DNA of 64,000 nucleotides from positions 55,270,052 to 55,334,051 of the forward strand of contig NC_065574.1 of assembly GCF_937616625.2 (NCBI RefSeq), written 5' to 3'. The notes below the pieces were generated by a model. It saw nothing but the letters and a program-made list of their open reading frames with translations, had not been told where the DNA came from and searched no databases. The position numbers and the translations under genes were made by a program. Source of the stretch: Mercurialis annua. Lineage: Eukaryota; Streptophyta; Magnoliopsida; Malpighiales; Euphorbiaceae. Shown here piece by piece: positions 1-11,973 of this stretch; position 1 is the stretch's first letter, and the number at the start of each line of letters is the position of its first letter.

Positions 1-1078
1 CATTTTTACCGTTAGTTACAGCATCAAATCCATTATAATCCCCGAAATTCAACTCCCGAGTAAACAAACTCTGCTGCTGTTGATTCTGCAAATTAATCGC
101 AGTAGGATTATTATTCACACTGCTCGAATTCGGGTTCAAAGACTGACCCGTTTTCAAGCTCTGCTGATTATTATTATCGTTACCGTTAACCGACGACGGA
201 ACTACACTATTACCGTCCTTAACTTCAATTCCGCTTTGCAACGGATCACTGATCCAAAGCGAAGACGGATCGTTCTCCCCTTGATCCGGATTCATACCCA
301 TCGGACCCGAACCCGAACCCACTTCAAGACTGTTAAAATTAAACAAATATCTAACCTTATTCATCAGATCCAAACTCTGAAAAATCATCTCCGTCGAACC
401 AAGCTCGACAACACCATTAGCAGACGGAATACAAACCAAAGTCTGCAGCCCAAAAACCTGACCTTGTCTAGCCCGTTCACAAGGCGAACCAGCCAACCGG
501 TCCGACCCAGCAACCCAAACAGGACTCCCGTTGAAAAAAGCTTGACCCGGTAACCCACCGCCGTTGACAAAAGACTGAGTCATCGAAACAAGAAAAAACC
601 ACTCAGTATCGGTAACCTCCTCGTCAACTTGCTCGTCGGTGATCGTAGTGGACCCGGAAATCAACGAGTTAAGCTCCCGTAAAACTTTTTTCCGGTGCTG
701 CTGCTCGGAAATCGAACCGGAGTTTTTCGATTTAGCTTTAGTTTTATCTTCTTCCCCTTTATAATACCCATCGCCCCAACCCAAAACCGAAGCACCCGAA
801 TAGTCATAACTCGACTGCCAGAAGATAGCGTAAGTCCAGCTCTCTCGGGCGCCTTCAATTAAGGCCTGGAGCCGCTGCTGGAGCGTTTCTTGGTTGAAAT
901 GAGGCGTCAAAGGGGTGGAAGGAGGAGGAGCGGCAGTGGCCGGAGCTGAGGTGGAAGCGGTGGAAGACTGCTGGGGCTGCCAGAAGGAGGAGAGATCGGA
1001 GTTCATGAACGCTTCCATGACGGAGGCGTTGTCGTCGGTCCAGAGATTCATCGTCGACGAGACTCTGTAATCTGTCAT
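1..1078 (-). CDS. MYC2: MYC2-like bHLH transcription factor, N-terminal part (cut by window edge)
   Basis: The minus strand reads open from an ATG at 1078 to the left edge (359 codons). The first residues (MTDYR...MNLW, then MEAF) and the long N-terminal bHLH-MYC_N region from about residue 60 ([42 protein letters not shown]) are the hallmark of the MYC2/3/4 group. Residues 80-165 cover the JAZ-interacting domain, and the acidic stretch [19 protein letters not shown] (about 152-170) is the transactivation region that also contacts MED25. The DNA-binding bHLH lies beyond the window. Family knowledge: MYC2 is the nuclear master activator of jasmonate responses, held inactive by JAZ repressors and binding CACGTG. 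The gene is intronless here, as usual for MYC2. A second Met at codon 10 is possible, but the first start matches the conserved family N-terminus. Gene symbol is by similarity; MYC3/4 paralogy cannot be excluded. Confidence 0.93.
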   Translation of the reverse strand, partial: MTDYRVSSTMNLWTDDNASVMEAFMNSDLSSFWQPQQSSTASTSAPATAAPPPSTPLTPHFNQETLQQRLQALIEGARESWTYAIFWQSSYDYSGASVLGWGDGYYKGEEDKTKAKSKNSGSISEQQHRKKVLRELNSLISGSTTITDEQVDEEVTDTEWFFLVSMTQSFVNGGGLPGQAFFNGSPVWVAGSDRLAGSPCERARQGQVFGLQTLVCIPSANGVVELGSTEMIFQSLDLMNKVRYLFNFNSLEVGSGSGPMGMNPDQGENDPSSLWISDPLQSGIEVKDGNSVVPSSVNGNDNNNQQSLKTGQSLNPNSSSVNNNPTAINLQNQQQQSLFTRELNFGDYNGFDAVTNGKN

Positions 1079-1420
1079 TCCATAAAAGGAATTAATTTTA
1101 GAGAGAGAAAGTGAAATGAAATCTAGAGAGAGAGTGGAGAGGGAGGAGATAAGAGAAGTGTATGGAGATGATTGGGTAGTGAGAGAATTTGGGGTGAATT
1201 TGTATTTGTATTTGGAGTGAATTTGAGGTGAATTTGTGTTAAGCTGAGAAAAGAAAAAGAAAAAGGAAAAAGAAAATACGGAGTTTCTAGGAAAAGGTCG
1301 CCGATTTAATCGGGAGCGGCTAAGATTGAAAAAGGCGGCGTATCTGAGGAGAAGCTAGTGGTTTAGGGTTTTAACTGTCTGGGACTGTAAATGGTGACAC
1401 GTGCGCTCATTACACGTGAC
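1079..1420 (-). promoter_or_regulatory. MYC2 5' UTR and promoter with paired G-boxes
   Basis: The first about 200 bases upstream of the ATG are purine-rich on the plus strand (GAGAGA/GGAGGAG runs), so the transcript leader would be CT-rich. Two perfect CACGTG G-boxes lie at 1398-1403 and 1413-1418, 15 bp apart start to start and 320-340 bp upstream of the start codon. G-boxes are the binding site of MYC2-type factors, and Arabidopsis MYC2 is known to regulate its own gene, so autoregulation is a reasonable inference. Transcription start not determined. Confidence 0.6.
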
Positions 1421-2016
1421 CACAAAAATGATTGTGTATTTAATGGAATTATCCAATAACTCTCATGTTATATTGTTTCACATGGATTAGAAAAATATTA
1501 TACTTAGTTTTATGTTTTTTGTATTTTATCTATATTAATGATGCTATTTTATATTGTGTTTAGAATGATAGTTAGTAACTTAGTAGTATTAATTTTAAAA
1601 ATAAAAATAAAATAAATAAAAATTCAATGAAAATCAGCGTGGAAAAGAAGATATGCATTTTTTTATATAGGATATTTAAATATGTGGTATGTTTTTTTTT
1701 AAACGGGATGAAAAAAGTAATTTGTTTCTTCCGATCTAGACGTTTTTGATAAAAATAAAATATAATAGTGATAATTACTTTCACCCTTTTCAGGTATATG
1801 ATATAGTATGCTAGTTAAATTCTAACATTTTAAAAAGTATACTAAGACATTTTAGAATTTTATAATATTATACTAAAATGTTATCCTGTTTCATTAGTCA
1901 ATCTTTAGTAAAAAAATTAATATAATGTGTGCTCCTTGAAGTTTGATATGTTAGACTAATAGACCCTTTTATTTTGCAATGTTACACACTTTACCGCTAT
2001 ACACACACACAACACG
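1421..2016. other. AT-rich intergenic DNA
   Basis: No gene or recognisable element seen. It ends in a short CA-rich run (about 2000-2012) that is the left target of the hAT insertion. Confidence 0.6.
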
Positions 2017-2808
2017 CAGTGACGGACACACCCTTGAACCAAGGGGGACATTGAACCCCCCTGGAATTTGAGTTTTTCTTTACTACTACATATTAGTAAT
2101 ACTTTACATAGATCATTTCACAAACTATGAAACCCATTATACCATTAAAATTTACTATATGCCAAATATATTAAAGCCACAATTCAAAATAAGAAACCAA
2201 TGTTTTACATATTCATATGCTATTTTCATATATTAAATTATATATTTCCATACTGTGTTAAAATATTATTAAGAACAATAATATACTAAATAAATAAATA
2301 TAAGTAATTTTAATAATTTTTTTTTTAATTTTTACTAGTTTTAATATAAAATTTTATTAACTTTAAAGTTTATTTTGATTGAACTGTTACTTTAGTCCAA
2401 CTTTTCAAACATTATTTCTGACAGTATTTTATGAATCAAATTGACCGGTCCAATTTGAGATAATACTAGATATACTGTATTAAACAACTATTTATAAGAA
2501 TCAAGTAAGATTTACCAATTTAACTGGTTCAACAAATTAAGATAATTTTCGTTTAATTTTTTTAGATAATTAGAGTACAGTCTATCATATTTAAATAAAA
2601 AATATAAAACCATTAAAATGATTAAATTAAAAATATTACAAGAACTATTAAATGATTGTTTGGTTGCTTACATAATAAAAGATGTATAAAGTTGTTATGC
2701 GGCAATTTTAGAAAATAAAAGATTATTACATTTATATCGCTTTTCTTTTTAAAAAAATCATTTTGTTAATTTGGACCCCCCTGAAAAAAAATTCTGTATC
2801 CGTCACTG
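2017..2808. mobile_element. Non-autonomous hAT element with 8-bp target duplication
   Basis: The left end starts CAGTGACGGA and the right end is its exact complement TCCGTCACTG (2799-2808). Just inside both ends is a GGGGG/CCCCC-rich block. The flanking 8 bases are ACAACACG (2009-2016) and ACAACGCG (2809-2816), identical at 7 of 8 positions, as expected for a hAT target-site duplication. The 792-bp interior is AT-rich with no transposase, so the element is non-autonomous. Confidence 0.8.
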
Positions 2809-2815
2809 ACAACGC

Positions 2816-3639
<824 letters not shown>

Positions 3640-3640
<1 letters not shown>

Positions 3641-4520
3641 TCTAGCAAAAATCGAGTTTTTTAGTTGTAAGCTGTCCAGTAACATATCTCGCTCGTGATG
3701 AAAAGATCATCTCGGGGGAGATATATATCATAGGGGGAGACAGAATTATCACGGGGAGATATTCGAGCTGACAAAATCCTAGTCGCCTGTTGGAACGAAT
3801 CACGGGCGCGGCGAATACATCTCGGGCGTGATAAATAAGACCGTTAAAGATCCAACGGATATATTTCTGAAGACCCAATGAAGTGATGACACGTGGCACT
3901 AGCCGTTGAAGGATTTTGGCCTATTCAAATATATCGCCCGTGATATTTCCATCTCGGGGGAGATATTTTTGCTGAGAGCAAAATTTGTTTTCTGTGTTAG
4001 TGTTTTGTTTGGGGATATAATATAAACTCATTTGCAATTTTTCAAGATTAATGATTTCCAAACCTTAAAACAACAAACACACAACTTTAAATTACATTTG
4101 TTTTGTTATAGTTTTGGAGTAAGCTTGTAAACTTCTAAATCATTGTGGGTTTTGATTAGCCTTAGAAAATCAAGTTGTGAGTTAGAGTTTAGATTTAAGA
4201 AAACTCAACCCTTATAAGTTAGAGATTAGCTTTGGAAAATCTCATAGTTGGTGTTTAGTTAAAAATCACTAAGTTTGGAGTTAGCTTAGAAAACTCTTTG
4301 TGAATTCCTTTTAGTGGATTCTAAATCGCAATCTTTAATTGAGTAGTGGAGTAGGATCGTTTTGTGATCTGAACCACTCTCTCTTGTGTCAATTCTCTAT
4401 CCCTTAAACTCTTTTTAATGTCTATGTTCCGCATTCAAAGAGTTTAATCTTTCGATTCACATTCAAAAACCACGGTTTGCAATACCCCATAGGGTCTTTC
4501 ACTTATTAACGTCCCAATTG
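3640..4520 (+). mobile_element. LTR-like block of a probable Copia retrotransposon (boundaries unresolved)
   Basis: The block from 3680 to 3975 repeats variants of ATCTCGGGGGAGATAT and CTCGGGCGTGATA and contains a G-box (GACACGTGGCAC near 3890) and paired CCGTT/AACGG words. About 4370-4500 reads like an R/U5 region (AACCACTCTCTCTTGTGTCA, then TTCCGCATTC). This architecture resembles LTRs of Copia elements. No target duplication or primer-binding site was found, so it may be a degraded solo LTR. Confidence 0.4.
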
Positions 4521-4959
4521 GACTTAAAGTTCTATTCTTAACAGGGACAACACTTCTGATGAGGATAAACCTCTTATTAAAGAAAATTACTAAAGATAAA
4601 AATAATCTAATTACTACAATGGCTTCTACTTGGTACCCTGATAAACTTACCTAATATCTTCTGAATTGGACGATCTGTTTTTATCAGTTTTAGGCTGATC
4701 TAAACAATACCTCCAACAAGTCAGATATGAAAGTTTTGGGCTTATTCCTTTCGGTCTTTACTATTTGGACTGCTCCTTATTTTTCAAGCTCACTTTCCAT
4801 GTTGTTATTACTCCTTGAACTGCCTCTTTTTTAGTTTATTAGGAAAAAAAATTCTTTCTTTATCTCATTATCTTATTATTTCTCAAATTTCTGTAATCCT
4901 CAATCCTCTGTCTGCATTCTTCAATTTCCCTCAACAACAATAAAAAATATGCACATATC

Positions 4960-5960
4960 CTTCTTACTCACCTTTTTTTGTCATACCTTTCCTAACAGGC
5001 GATTTCGTTCCTTTGCTACAAATTCAATGGCTTCCATAAACACAGATCTCGCCGCTAAAGTTGATTCTAATTTTCAAGAATGCCGCTCCTCTATGCCCTT
5101 GAGAGAACTTAAGGTAATTACTATATAGGGGAAGATCAGTTCTATGTTAGTCCTAATTTGACCTCGCCCAACAAATTATGCGAGACAACATCTCCATTCC
5201 ACAACCAAACTCCACAATGATTCACTCAGCCTCACCATTCATCCATTTAGATAGATGCAACCTTTAAAATTTGGGCGATATCGCACTCAGGGTTTCAAGA
5301 ACGGGTAGTAAGAGTTTAGCCTTACTTCGGCGGCATGGAAATTTATTAGGATTTATGCACTAATCGCCCTGTGTTAGTCGAGCAGACCTACTGCCAATCA
5401 TTACATCATGTGCTAATCTTTATTTTGGTCAGGCGCCATCAATTGTTTCAGCTTCGAATTCGGGCTAATGACTATCACATTGCTCTTGCCCTTATGCTGA
5501 ACATTCCGATCAATGGAAAAAGATTAACGCCGAATATAGATTCAGCCATCCCTAACTTTATCGTAAAGAAATCTCAACGCATGAATTACGGACCATTTAT
5601 AAAGTTATTTATGGGCAAAGAGGACAATATCCTGATTATCGTAAGCATGTAAGATTCCTCGCCTTTTTTTATAGCCAAGTACGTCTTGTGCATAGCTTCT
5701 TTTGAGTCACGCAAGATTGCTTTCTACTAGTTTCTATATTGGTCGAGGACAGACATTGTAACCTGAGTGAATTCATGCTAGCTAATATCTATCACTCCTT
5801 GAATAATATGGCTCCTCTTGGTCCACAGAGAACTTTTAAGTGTCCAACTGGTCCGTTATAGGTAGTTCAACCCTCGTTGTCCCTTCATTTCTCGGAACTC
5901 TTCATATAGGACCTTAAAGAAAGACCGATTGCTATGGGTATACGCTTAACTCAATTTCTG
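4960..5960 (+). pseudogene. Decayed plant-mobile-domain (PMD, aminotransferase-like) gene
   Basis: Two pieces of the PMD fold are readable in different frames. The first, at about 5430-5560, reads FQLRIRANDYHIALALML then NIPINGKRLTP, which resembles the family pattern of a TFHL-type strand followed by LGLPIDGxxVTG. The second, at 5768-5930, reads NLSEFMLANIYHSLN then GPL-stop-VVQPSLSLHFSELF, matching the family GPLWVLQxWLxxYFPEL with the Trp codon mutated to TAG. Frame shifts and stops between and around the pieces show that it is dead. PMD proteins occur both as host MAIN/MAIL-type genes and as transposon cargo; which of these is the source cannot be told. Confidence 0.45.
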
Positions 5961-8900
5961 ATTTTTATTTTTAATCCAAAAAAATATACCAAAATTTATT
6001 TTGGTGATAGATTTGAAAATAAATAAAAGATCATGATTTTATATAATACTTTTAAAAGTCGTGTTTAAAGTGAAATTAACTGTCAAAGTCGTGATTTTTT
6101 CTAGAATTAACAAAAAAACAACAATAAATCTCTTATAAAGAAATGATAAATAAATATTTTATAGAGAAAGATAACCAACATAACAAAATATCTTAAAAAA
6201 TAAAATTAATATAATTTTTAAGCGATTTTACATTTAATTTTAAAAGATTTTGATCTATGTTTAATTTTTAATTCACATATAAATTGAAGTTGATACGTGC
6301 TTCGTCGATGAACCATAACCAATTAGAATAAAAAAATAAAAAAATTAAATTTTTAATTTTATTTTATAAAATAATATATTAAAATAGTTATCATTAATGG
6401 TAAAACTTCATTTTTGACGGTAGTCCAAACAAATATAAACATACTTTAAGCATTTCAAATTTTGTATTTGAGAGAGTTTTTTTTATGTTTGTTGTTTATG
6501 TTTGCTAACAATATTGTAACCTGTTTATAGTTTTGAGCGAATATAATTTTTTATGTTGATTCCAAAAAACAGCCTTCATTATATTAATTTTCGTTGGCTA
6601 AAGAAATATGTGCTCAATTATATCACACTATGAAACCTCTATGAGAGAAAAGGCGGAGACTTAAGTTTCACCGAAAATGCTTTATAATCTATTGTTTTAT
6701 ATATCCAACCTTTTTAACCCATTTTACGTGCTAAGATTTCACGTGTCCAATTCCCACCAAAAGATATATATTTCAAAAAAACAAAATTTAATCAATTCAT
6801 TCTTTAATTTTTTTTTTCCAAGATAGATTAATAGATGAGATTAAAGTACAAAATGAAAGTTATACACAACCAACAATATAAACTTTCAACACTCTAATCT
6901 ACCAACAAAATACATATGGAGCTATAAAAAAAACAAGTAAAAGATTAATCGAAAAGGAGTAAATCAATTCATTCTTTAATTAACACGTTAGACATTAAAA
7001 GAAAAGGATTAAAAGAATTGGATTATACAATCATTACTCAAGTTTCACATGCTACCTGAGTTTTATGTCATTATCAGGGGCAATATAAAATTAAAGAGCA
7101 AAATACAAATTTTGTAATTAATAATCATTCAACTAGTTCATACTCAGTTCACGTTAATCAAGCTCAATAATAAACAATTAAATGATGTTAACGTAGATAG
7201 TCTTTATTCACTTCTCTGTAATTCATTCACTGCATCACGAGATAATCTCCTTACGGCGGCATTCTCTTTTATGTATTTTTTTTTTCAAGATTCATCTTTA
7301 ACTACTGTTTTTCCTTTTTTTTTTTTATCTAAGGTAAATTATAACTATTGTTCTAGTAATACTGTAATTTGTCCAATCGCAATAATAGACAATAATTTAC
7401 TTTTAGACTTATATTTGTGAAAGATCTACCAATAATTAAAATGAGTCTTTTAATTTTTCTTGAAAAATATATAATATATTAAAAGTATTCACGAGTTTAT
7501 AAATTAAAAATTATAAATATAGATCTTAGTATTTCATATAAAAAATTTACTCAACTTCATTTAGAATTTTTGTTTATTTTAGTTGATTATATTAACTTAT
7601 AGAAATAATTTTAATATTTTAAATTAAGTATAGAGATAGTTATTTTTCTCTCTGAAAACTAGATCAAAATTATTATTATTTCGTGCATCTCTAAAATCTT
7701 TTCAATAGACAATTTTGACTCACCTAGTGATTGTATTTACACAAAGAATTAGTATTTTAATGGATGATGTGCATGATGCATGCTTATATATTTTATATCA
7801 AATTTGATTTCGAGACACGAAATTGGAGGTCTAATTATCTAAGAATAATTAAAAATAAATTATTTTTAGAAAAACATATTTAATTTTTAATGATTATTTG
7901 TTAAAAGTATTAAAGAGTTTGTAAATTATGAATCTAAATTATAAATTTTAATATTCTATATACATATTTTTTTACTCATGTTCAGTTTGATGTTTAATTT
8001 TTTTTAGTAGATAATATTAACTTATAGTGATAATTTATTTTGAAAGATAACATTATTATCATTGATCAAATGAAATTAAAGGAATTACAAAAACAAGGAG
8101 ATTATTCTTTTTTACAAAGCCAAAAATCGTCAGGAGTAATTCTTTGGAATGCCTTAATCGAAAAATAATCGGCAGCCGTCGCCAAAAATCGCCTGACGAT
8201 ATAATCGGCCAAAGCATATAATAAGGTTTCGCGTCACGAAAAAATATTAATCGTGGCCCTTGATTGGGTCGTCCCTATTTGTCAGCATTGTATGATTAGA
8301 AATATGGCCCCATTACATATTGCGAGAAAAATAATTTATATTGGTTGCAATAAAACAAATAAAATAGCAAGCACGTTTTGCTCGTCCAATTTATTAATCA
8401 TTATTTTGAGCTAGGCATGTTTATTTTCCACTTTCCCATGTGAAATAAACCACTTTGTGCTCCTATTTTTTTGTCTTCTCAACAAGTGTTCAACTTATGT
8501 TGTCCAATCAATTTTTTAATTGAAACATTAGTTAATTTTTTTAAACATAATTTGTAATTATAATATAAATTTTAAATTTTTATAATATCGGATATAAGCT
8601 GTAAATTTCAAGCGGTTTATCGGCATAGTCGTACCAACGGACTTCGTCCTTTATTGTGCGGTAAGATGGCTTGTTAGCGGGATTTTGGCTTAATTTTTCT
8701 TTTTCAATTGTTATATTTGGCTTGTATTTTTAATTTTATTGTTAGATTAGAGTATTTGGAAAATTATATATTTACTTGATGTTACATGGCTTATATGTTT
8801 GTACTTAAATCTTGTTTTTTTAATGAATTAATCTTTGTTAAAAAAGATCACCGACAAAATTTTCGAGATAGCTTTAAACCGGACACCGAAAATGCCATGT

Positions 8901-9630
8901 ACATTTCCATGTTAAAATACGCTAATTTACACACCAAAATTACGTCGTTTGAAACTCAAATAAAACCGCATTTAATTTATAAAAAAAAACCGCATTTATT
9001 TAATCATACAGCTCTTTCCTCTACTTTTTCTTCCCTCCATTTCTCACTGCTGCTTGCAGCAGCTACCTTTTACTGTTGGAAAATACTGAAAAAATGACAA
9101 TCATTATTTGTCATTTTGAGTAAATCCAATTTGTGAAAGTGCAAGTTGATGTTGACTTTGTGTTCTCTACCGTGAGTGGATAAATTTCGTTTATTTACAC
9201 CTGAAAACGGCTAAGAATGAATAACAATTAATGATCAAAATATCATTTTTTACGATTAGAATTTGAATGTGGTTTCTAAAATTCGCAAACTTCCGATAAA
9301 AATGTTGCTTTGATCTCATATGGATTGTAATTGACTTTTTATTTCAAGTGATTTAAGAATTTTTAAGCGCATAAGTATTCGAATATTATACTTTTCGGAA
9401 TACTATAGTATAAAAGAAGTTCGATTCTATGAACCGTAACCTTTTAGATATAAAAAAAGTATTTAGATGTATATACTTTTTGTGTATATATCTCTTGATT
9501 TGTAACCTTTTAGATATACATTATTATACAAAAACTAGAGTTTTTAGTCTGCTTACTTTGTCCATGGTCTCGCAACAAAATATGATCCAATATTTAATTT
9601 AAATGGCTGAAACAACCATATAAGATTATA
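5961..9630. other. Long gene-free AT-rich stretch
   Basis: No gene supported. A somewhat GC-richer patch at 8110-8280 and another at 8600-8690 do not translate to anything I recognise. The 103-codon frame at 8786-9097 has no family resemblance, typical AT-rich codon use and no promoter context. Confidence 0.55.
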
Positions 9631-9633
9631 ACC

Positions 9634-9800
9634 TTGATGGAGATCGTTAATTATCATCTTCAGGGCTCGGATCACCCTAAAATGATGCTTGTAATAACAC
9701 CCTTAACCGGAAACAATTTCCGTACTAGGAGCGGATCTATGAAGATTGTTCTTGGAGTTAAGTTTAAACTTGGGTTTGTTGATGGCAGACTCCTTAGAAA
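9634..9800 (+). pseudogene. Copia gag N-terminal relic (UBN2_3 / Copia-like N-terminal domain)
   Basis: The frame reads YHLQGSDHPKMMLVITPLTG, then NNF, MKIVLGVKFKLGFVDG. This follows the Copia-like polyprotein N-terminus (YYLHPSDNPG, LVSQPLTGxNYxxW, SRSMxxALSAKNKLGFIDG). The rest of the polyprotein is absent or unrecognisable; the frame ends at 9903. It is a fragment only. Confidence 0.65.
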
Positions 9801-10449
9801 ATGTGTTTTCACACCTGCTACTTGTATTTCACAGGACATGCGAGCTAAGGAGGTTATGGCCATAGAAAAACCTCTAGGAAGTTTATATTCTGGATATTGT
9901 TAGTTTGCATGTCTTGAACGGTAATGCTCAATTATTTTAGTAATTAAAAAGGTGTTATTTTACAGACTTATCTTTGACATTACATAAACTTGGACGTCGT
10001 CCGGTCAATGTTTAATTGAGACATATTGATGCTCAAACCGCAAGTGAACGATATCGATATAACTGTTAGTTTACAAGAAATTGATTACTATCATATTACC
10101 AAGAATCCAGTATTTTATGAACGTAATAAACATATGGAAATTGATTATTATTTTGGTACATCAGAAGTATCAAGAGAGAATAGTCCATCTTGTTCCAGTT
10201 AGTTCCAGCAATCAACTAGGCTCCAACTCTTTTCAGAACCTTAATCTCCAAGTGAACTTACAAGACTTGCAGCTTGAGGGGGCTATCGGCATAAGTATTC
10301 GTGCTGGCATATAACATTGACATGTCACTCTTGGACTGGTACAATTGATGGATCATGTGGATTGTGTTTTAGTTAATTAAGCAACTATAAGAGAGTGCCC
10401 ATGTGTATGTAGTTAGTTAAAAAACTGTGACTATATAAATCTATTACCG

Positions 10450-10530
10450 ACATGCGATAACTCAAATAGTATAAGCGTTGGACAATAAACTGCTTAGGTC
10501 GTGGGTTTAATTCCTCCCAAAAATTCATTC
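10450..10530 (+). repeat. tRNA-like / SINE head fragment
   Basis: The sequence ATAACTCAAATAGTATAAGC is followed after a tRNA-like spacing by GGTCGTGGGTTTAATTCC. These look like degenerate box A and box B pol III promoter elements, as in tRNA-derived plant SINEs. No acceptor stem closes, so it is not a functional tRNA gene. Confidence 0.4.
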
Positions 10531-11560
10531 ATTAGTTTTCATTTTATTTGATATTATCAAAGAATTTGATTTAAAAGAGTTTTTTTTTGTACTTTTAAAT
10601 TTGTATATGTAGTTTTTTTTAGACAGAATTATAAAAAAAGTCATCGTTTTATGCCAATTACTACAACAATATTTTATGGAACAAAATGCATTGTTTTAAA
10701 AATCGAATCAGTGGCTGAACCTGCAAAGTCACCAGTTCCCGGTTCACTGATTCAGTGACAAAATAATTCCAACTACCAAACACCGGTTTCATACCAATTA
10801 TCAAATTACAAAAATTAATTAATTTTACTAAAATTAAATCAAATAAAACAAAATTAACTAATTTAAACATTCATTAACCTAAAATAACCTAGCATTAAGT
10901 TATAATAAACTAATTTTAAATAACCTAAACTAATTATAATCTAATTTTAATAATCTAGCCTAAAATAATTAACCCAGCGTAATTCTAACCTAATAATTAA
11001 CCTAAAAAACTTTGTTATTAAATTAACAATTAAACTAATAGAAATAAATTGATAATTGACTTAATTCAACTTACTTGCAATTAACCTAACTAAATTTAGA
11101 AGAAAAAAACACTCACCGTTTAAGGGCGGCAGTGGCAGTAACGAAGGCAGGCGGCAAAAAAATTCACCCGGAACGCGTTAAATTCACCGGGGGTCATTCC
11201 TAATTCGACTTGAACTTTGTTTACAACATAAAAGGTGGATTTTTTTACTTTTAAAAGATTGAAAACATCAAAGATCAAATTTCAAATTAAATTAGAAGTA
11301 TCTTGTCACATATTCAACACTTAATTTTCATCCTAATAATAGAAAAATAGGTTTATAATAATTTTATTGCAACAATTAAGGAACTTTCTAATTTGTTTTT
11401 GCATCCCTCATCTCTGATTTGTATTTCACGTATTATTAAAATATAATCATGGGATAATTTGACCTAATATTAAAGAATTTTAATATTAGTGGTTAAAAAA
11501 GGTGAAAATTAGTAAGTTCGGGGGAGCGTTGATTTTTTTTTTTAATAAAATTTATAGTTC
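10531..11560. other. AT-rich DNA with TAACCTAA-type repeats and a MITE-like end
   Basis: Between 10860 and 11095 short words such as TAACCTAA, AACTAATT and CTAATTTTA recur irregularly. Around 10689 the sequence CATTGTTTTAAAAATCG, followed by GGTTCA-type words, resembles the start of a dispersed hAT-type element also seen near 31144. No gene seen. Confidence 0.4.
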
Positions 11561-11582
11561 TAAAACAAACAGAAAATAGTGA

Positions 11583-11973
11583 CACGTGACTTCTATTGGT
11601 TCATCCATTTGTACACCCATAATACACATATTTTAAATATTTTCCGCTCCTTTCTCTCTCGCCCGACAACATTTTCTCTACCATGGTACCACTTTTCTTA
11701 ACATTCAATTGCCTGTTCTTACATGTCAATTTTCTTCCATTAATACTGATAGCAACATAGAGCCGTAGAGGTGGCAGATGGGTGTTCTTGGGCGGGTTTG
11801 GGTGGGTTTCTTTGGGTTTGGGCATTTTTGGGTTGGGTAATTTTGGGTCACAATATTTTTGGGCAGTTTTGGGTTGGGTAATTTTGGGTTGAGTTGGTTC
11901 ATGAAATAAATAAGAGCTGTTCATGCCAGTAAACCACCTCAACAGCTTCTGAAGAAGCAAATTTAAGACCTTA
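11583..11973 (+). promoter_or_regulatory. 5' flank of the lectin gene: G-box and G-rich direct repeats
   Basis: A CACGTG G-box at 11583-11588 is followed by ATTGG (inverted CCAAT) about 10 bases on. From 11766 (TAGAGGTGGCAG) a GGGTTTG-rich segment resembles a hAT-type MITE end. It holds two near-identical copies, about 41 bp apart, of a word containing TTTTGGGTTGGGTAATTTTG (near 11826 and 11867). The segment ends about 50 bp before the ATG, so a transposon relic may contribute to the promoter or leader. Confidence 0.4.

Noticed and set aside
80..858. Open frames of 61-157 codons (plus frame at 80-553; minus frames at 385-570 and 661-858)
   Set aside because: They are antisense or out-of-frame shadows of the GC-rich MYC2 coding region.
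8786..9097. 103-codon frame as a gene
   Set aside because: No similarity, AT-driven composition, and no neighbouring exon or promoter evidence.
10450..10530. Functional tRNA gene
   Set aside because: Box A and B are degenerate and no acceptor or anticodon stem can be closed.
10860..11095. TAACCTAA repeats as interstitial telomere sequence
   Set aside because: Plant telomeres repeat CCCTAAA in register; these words are irregular and of a different sequence.
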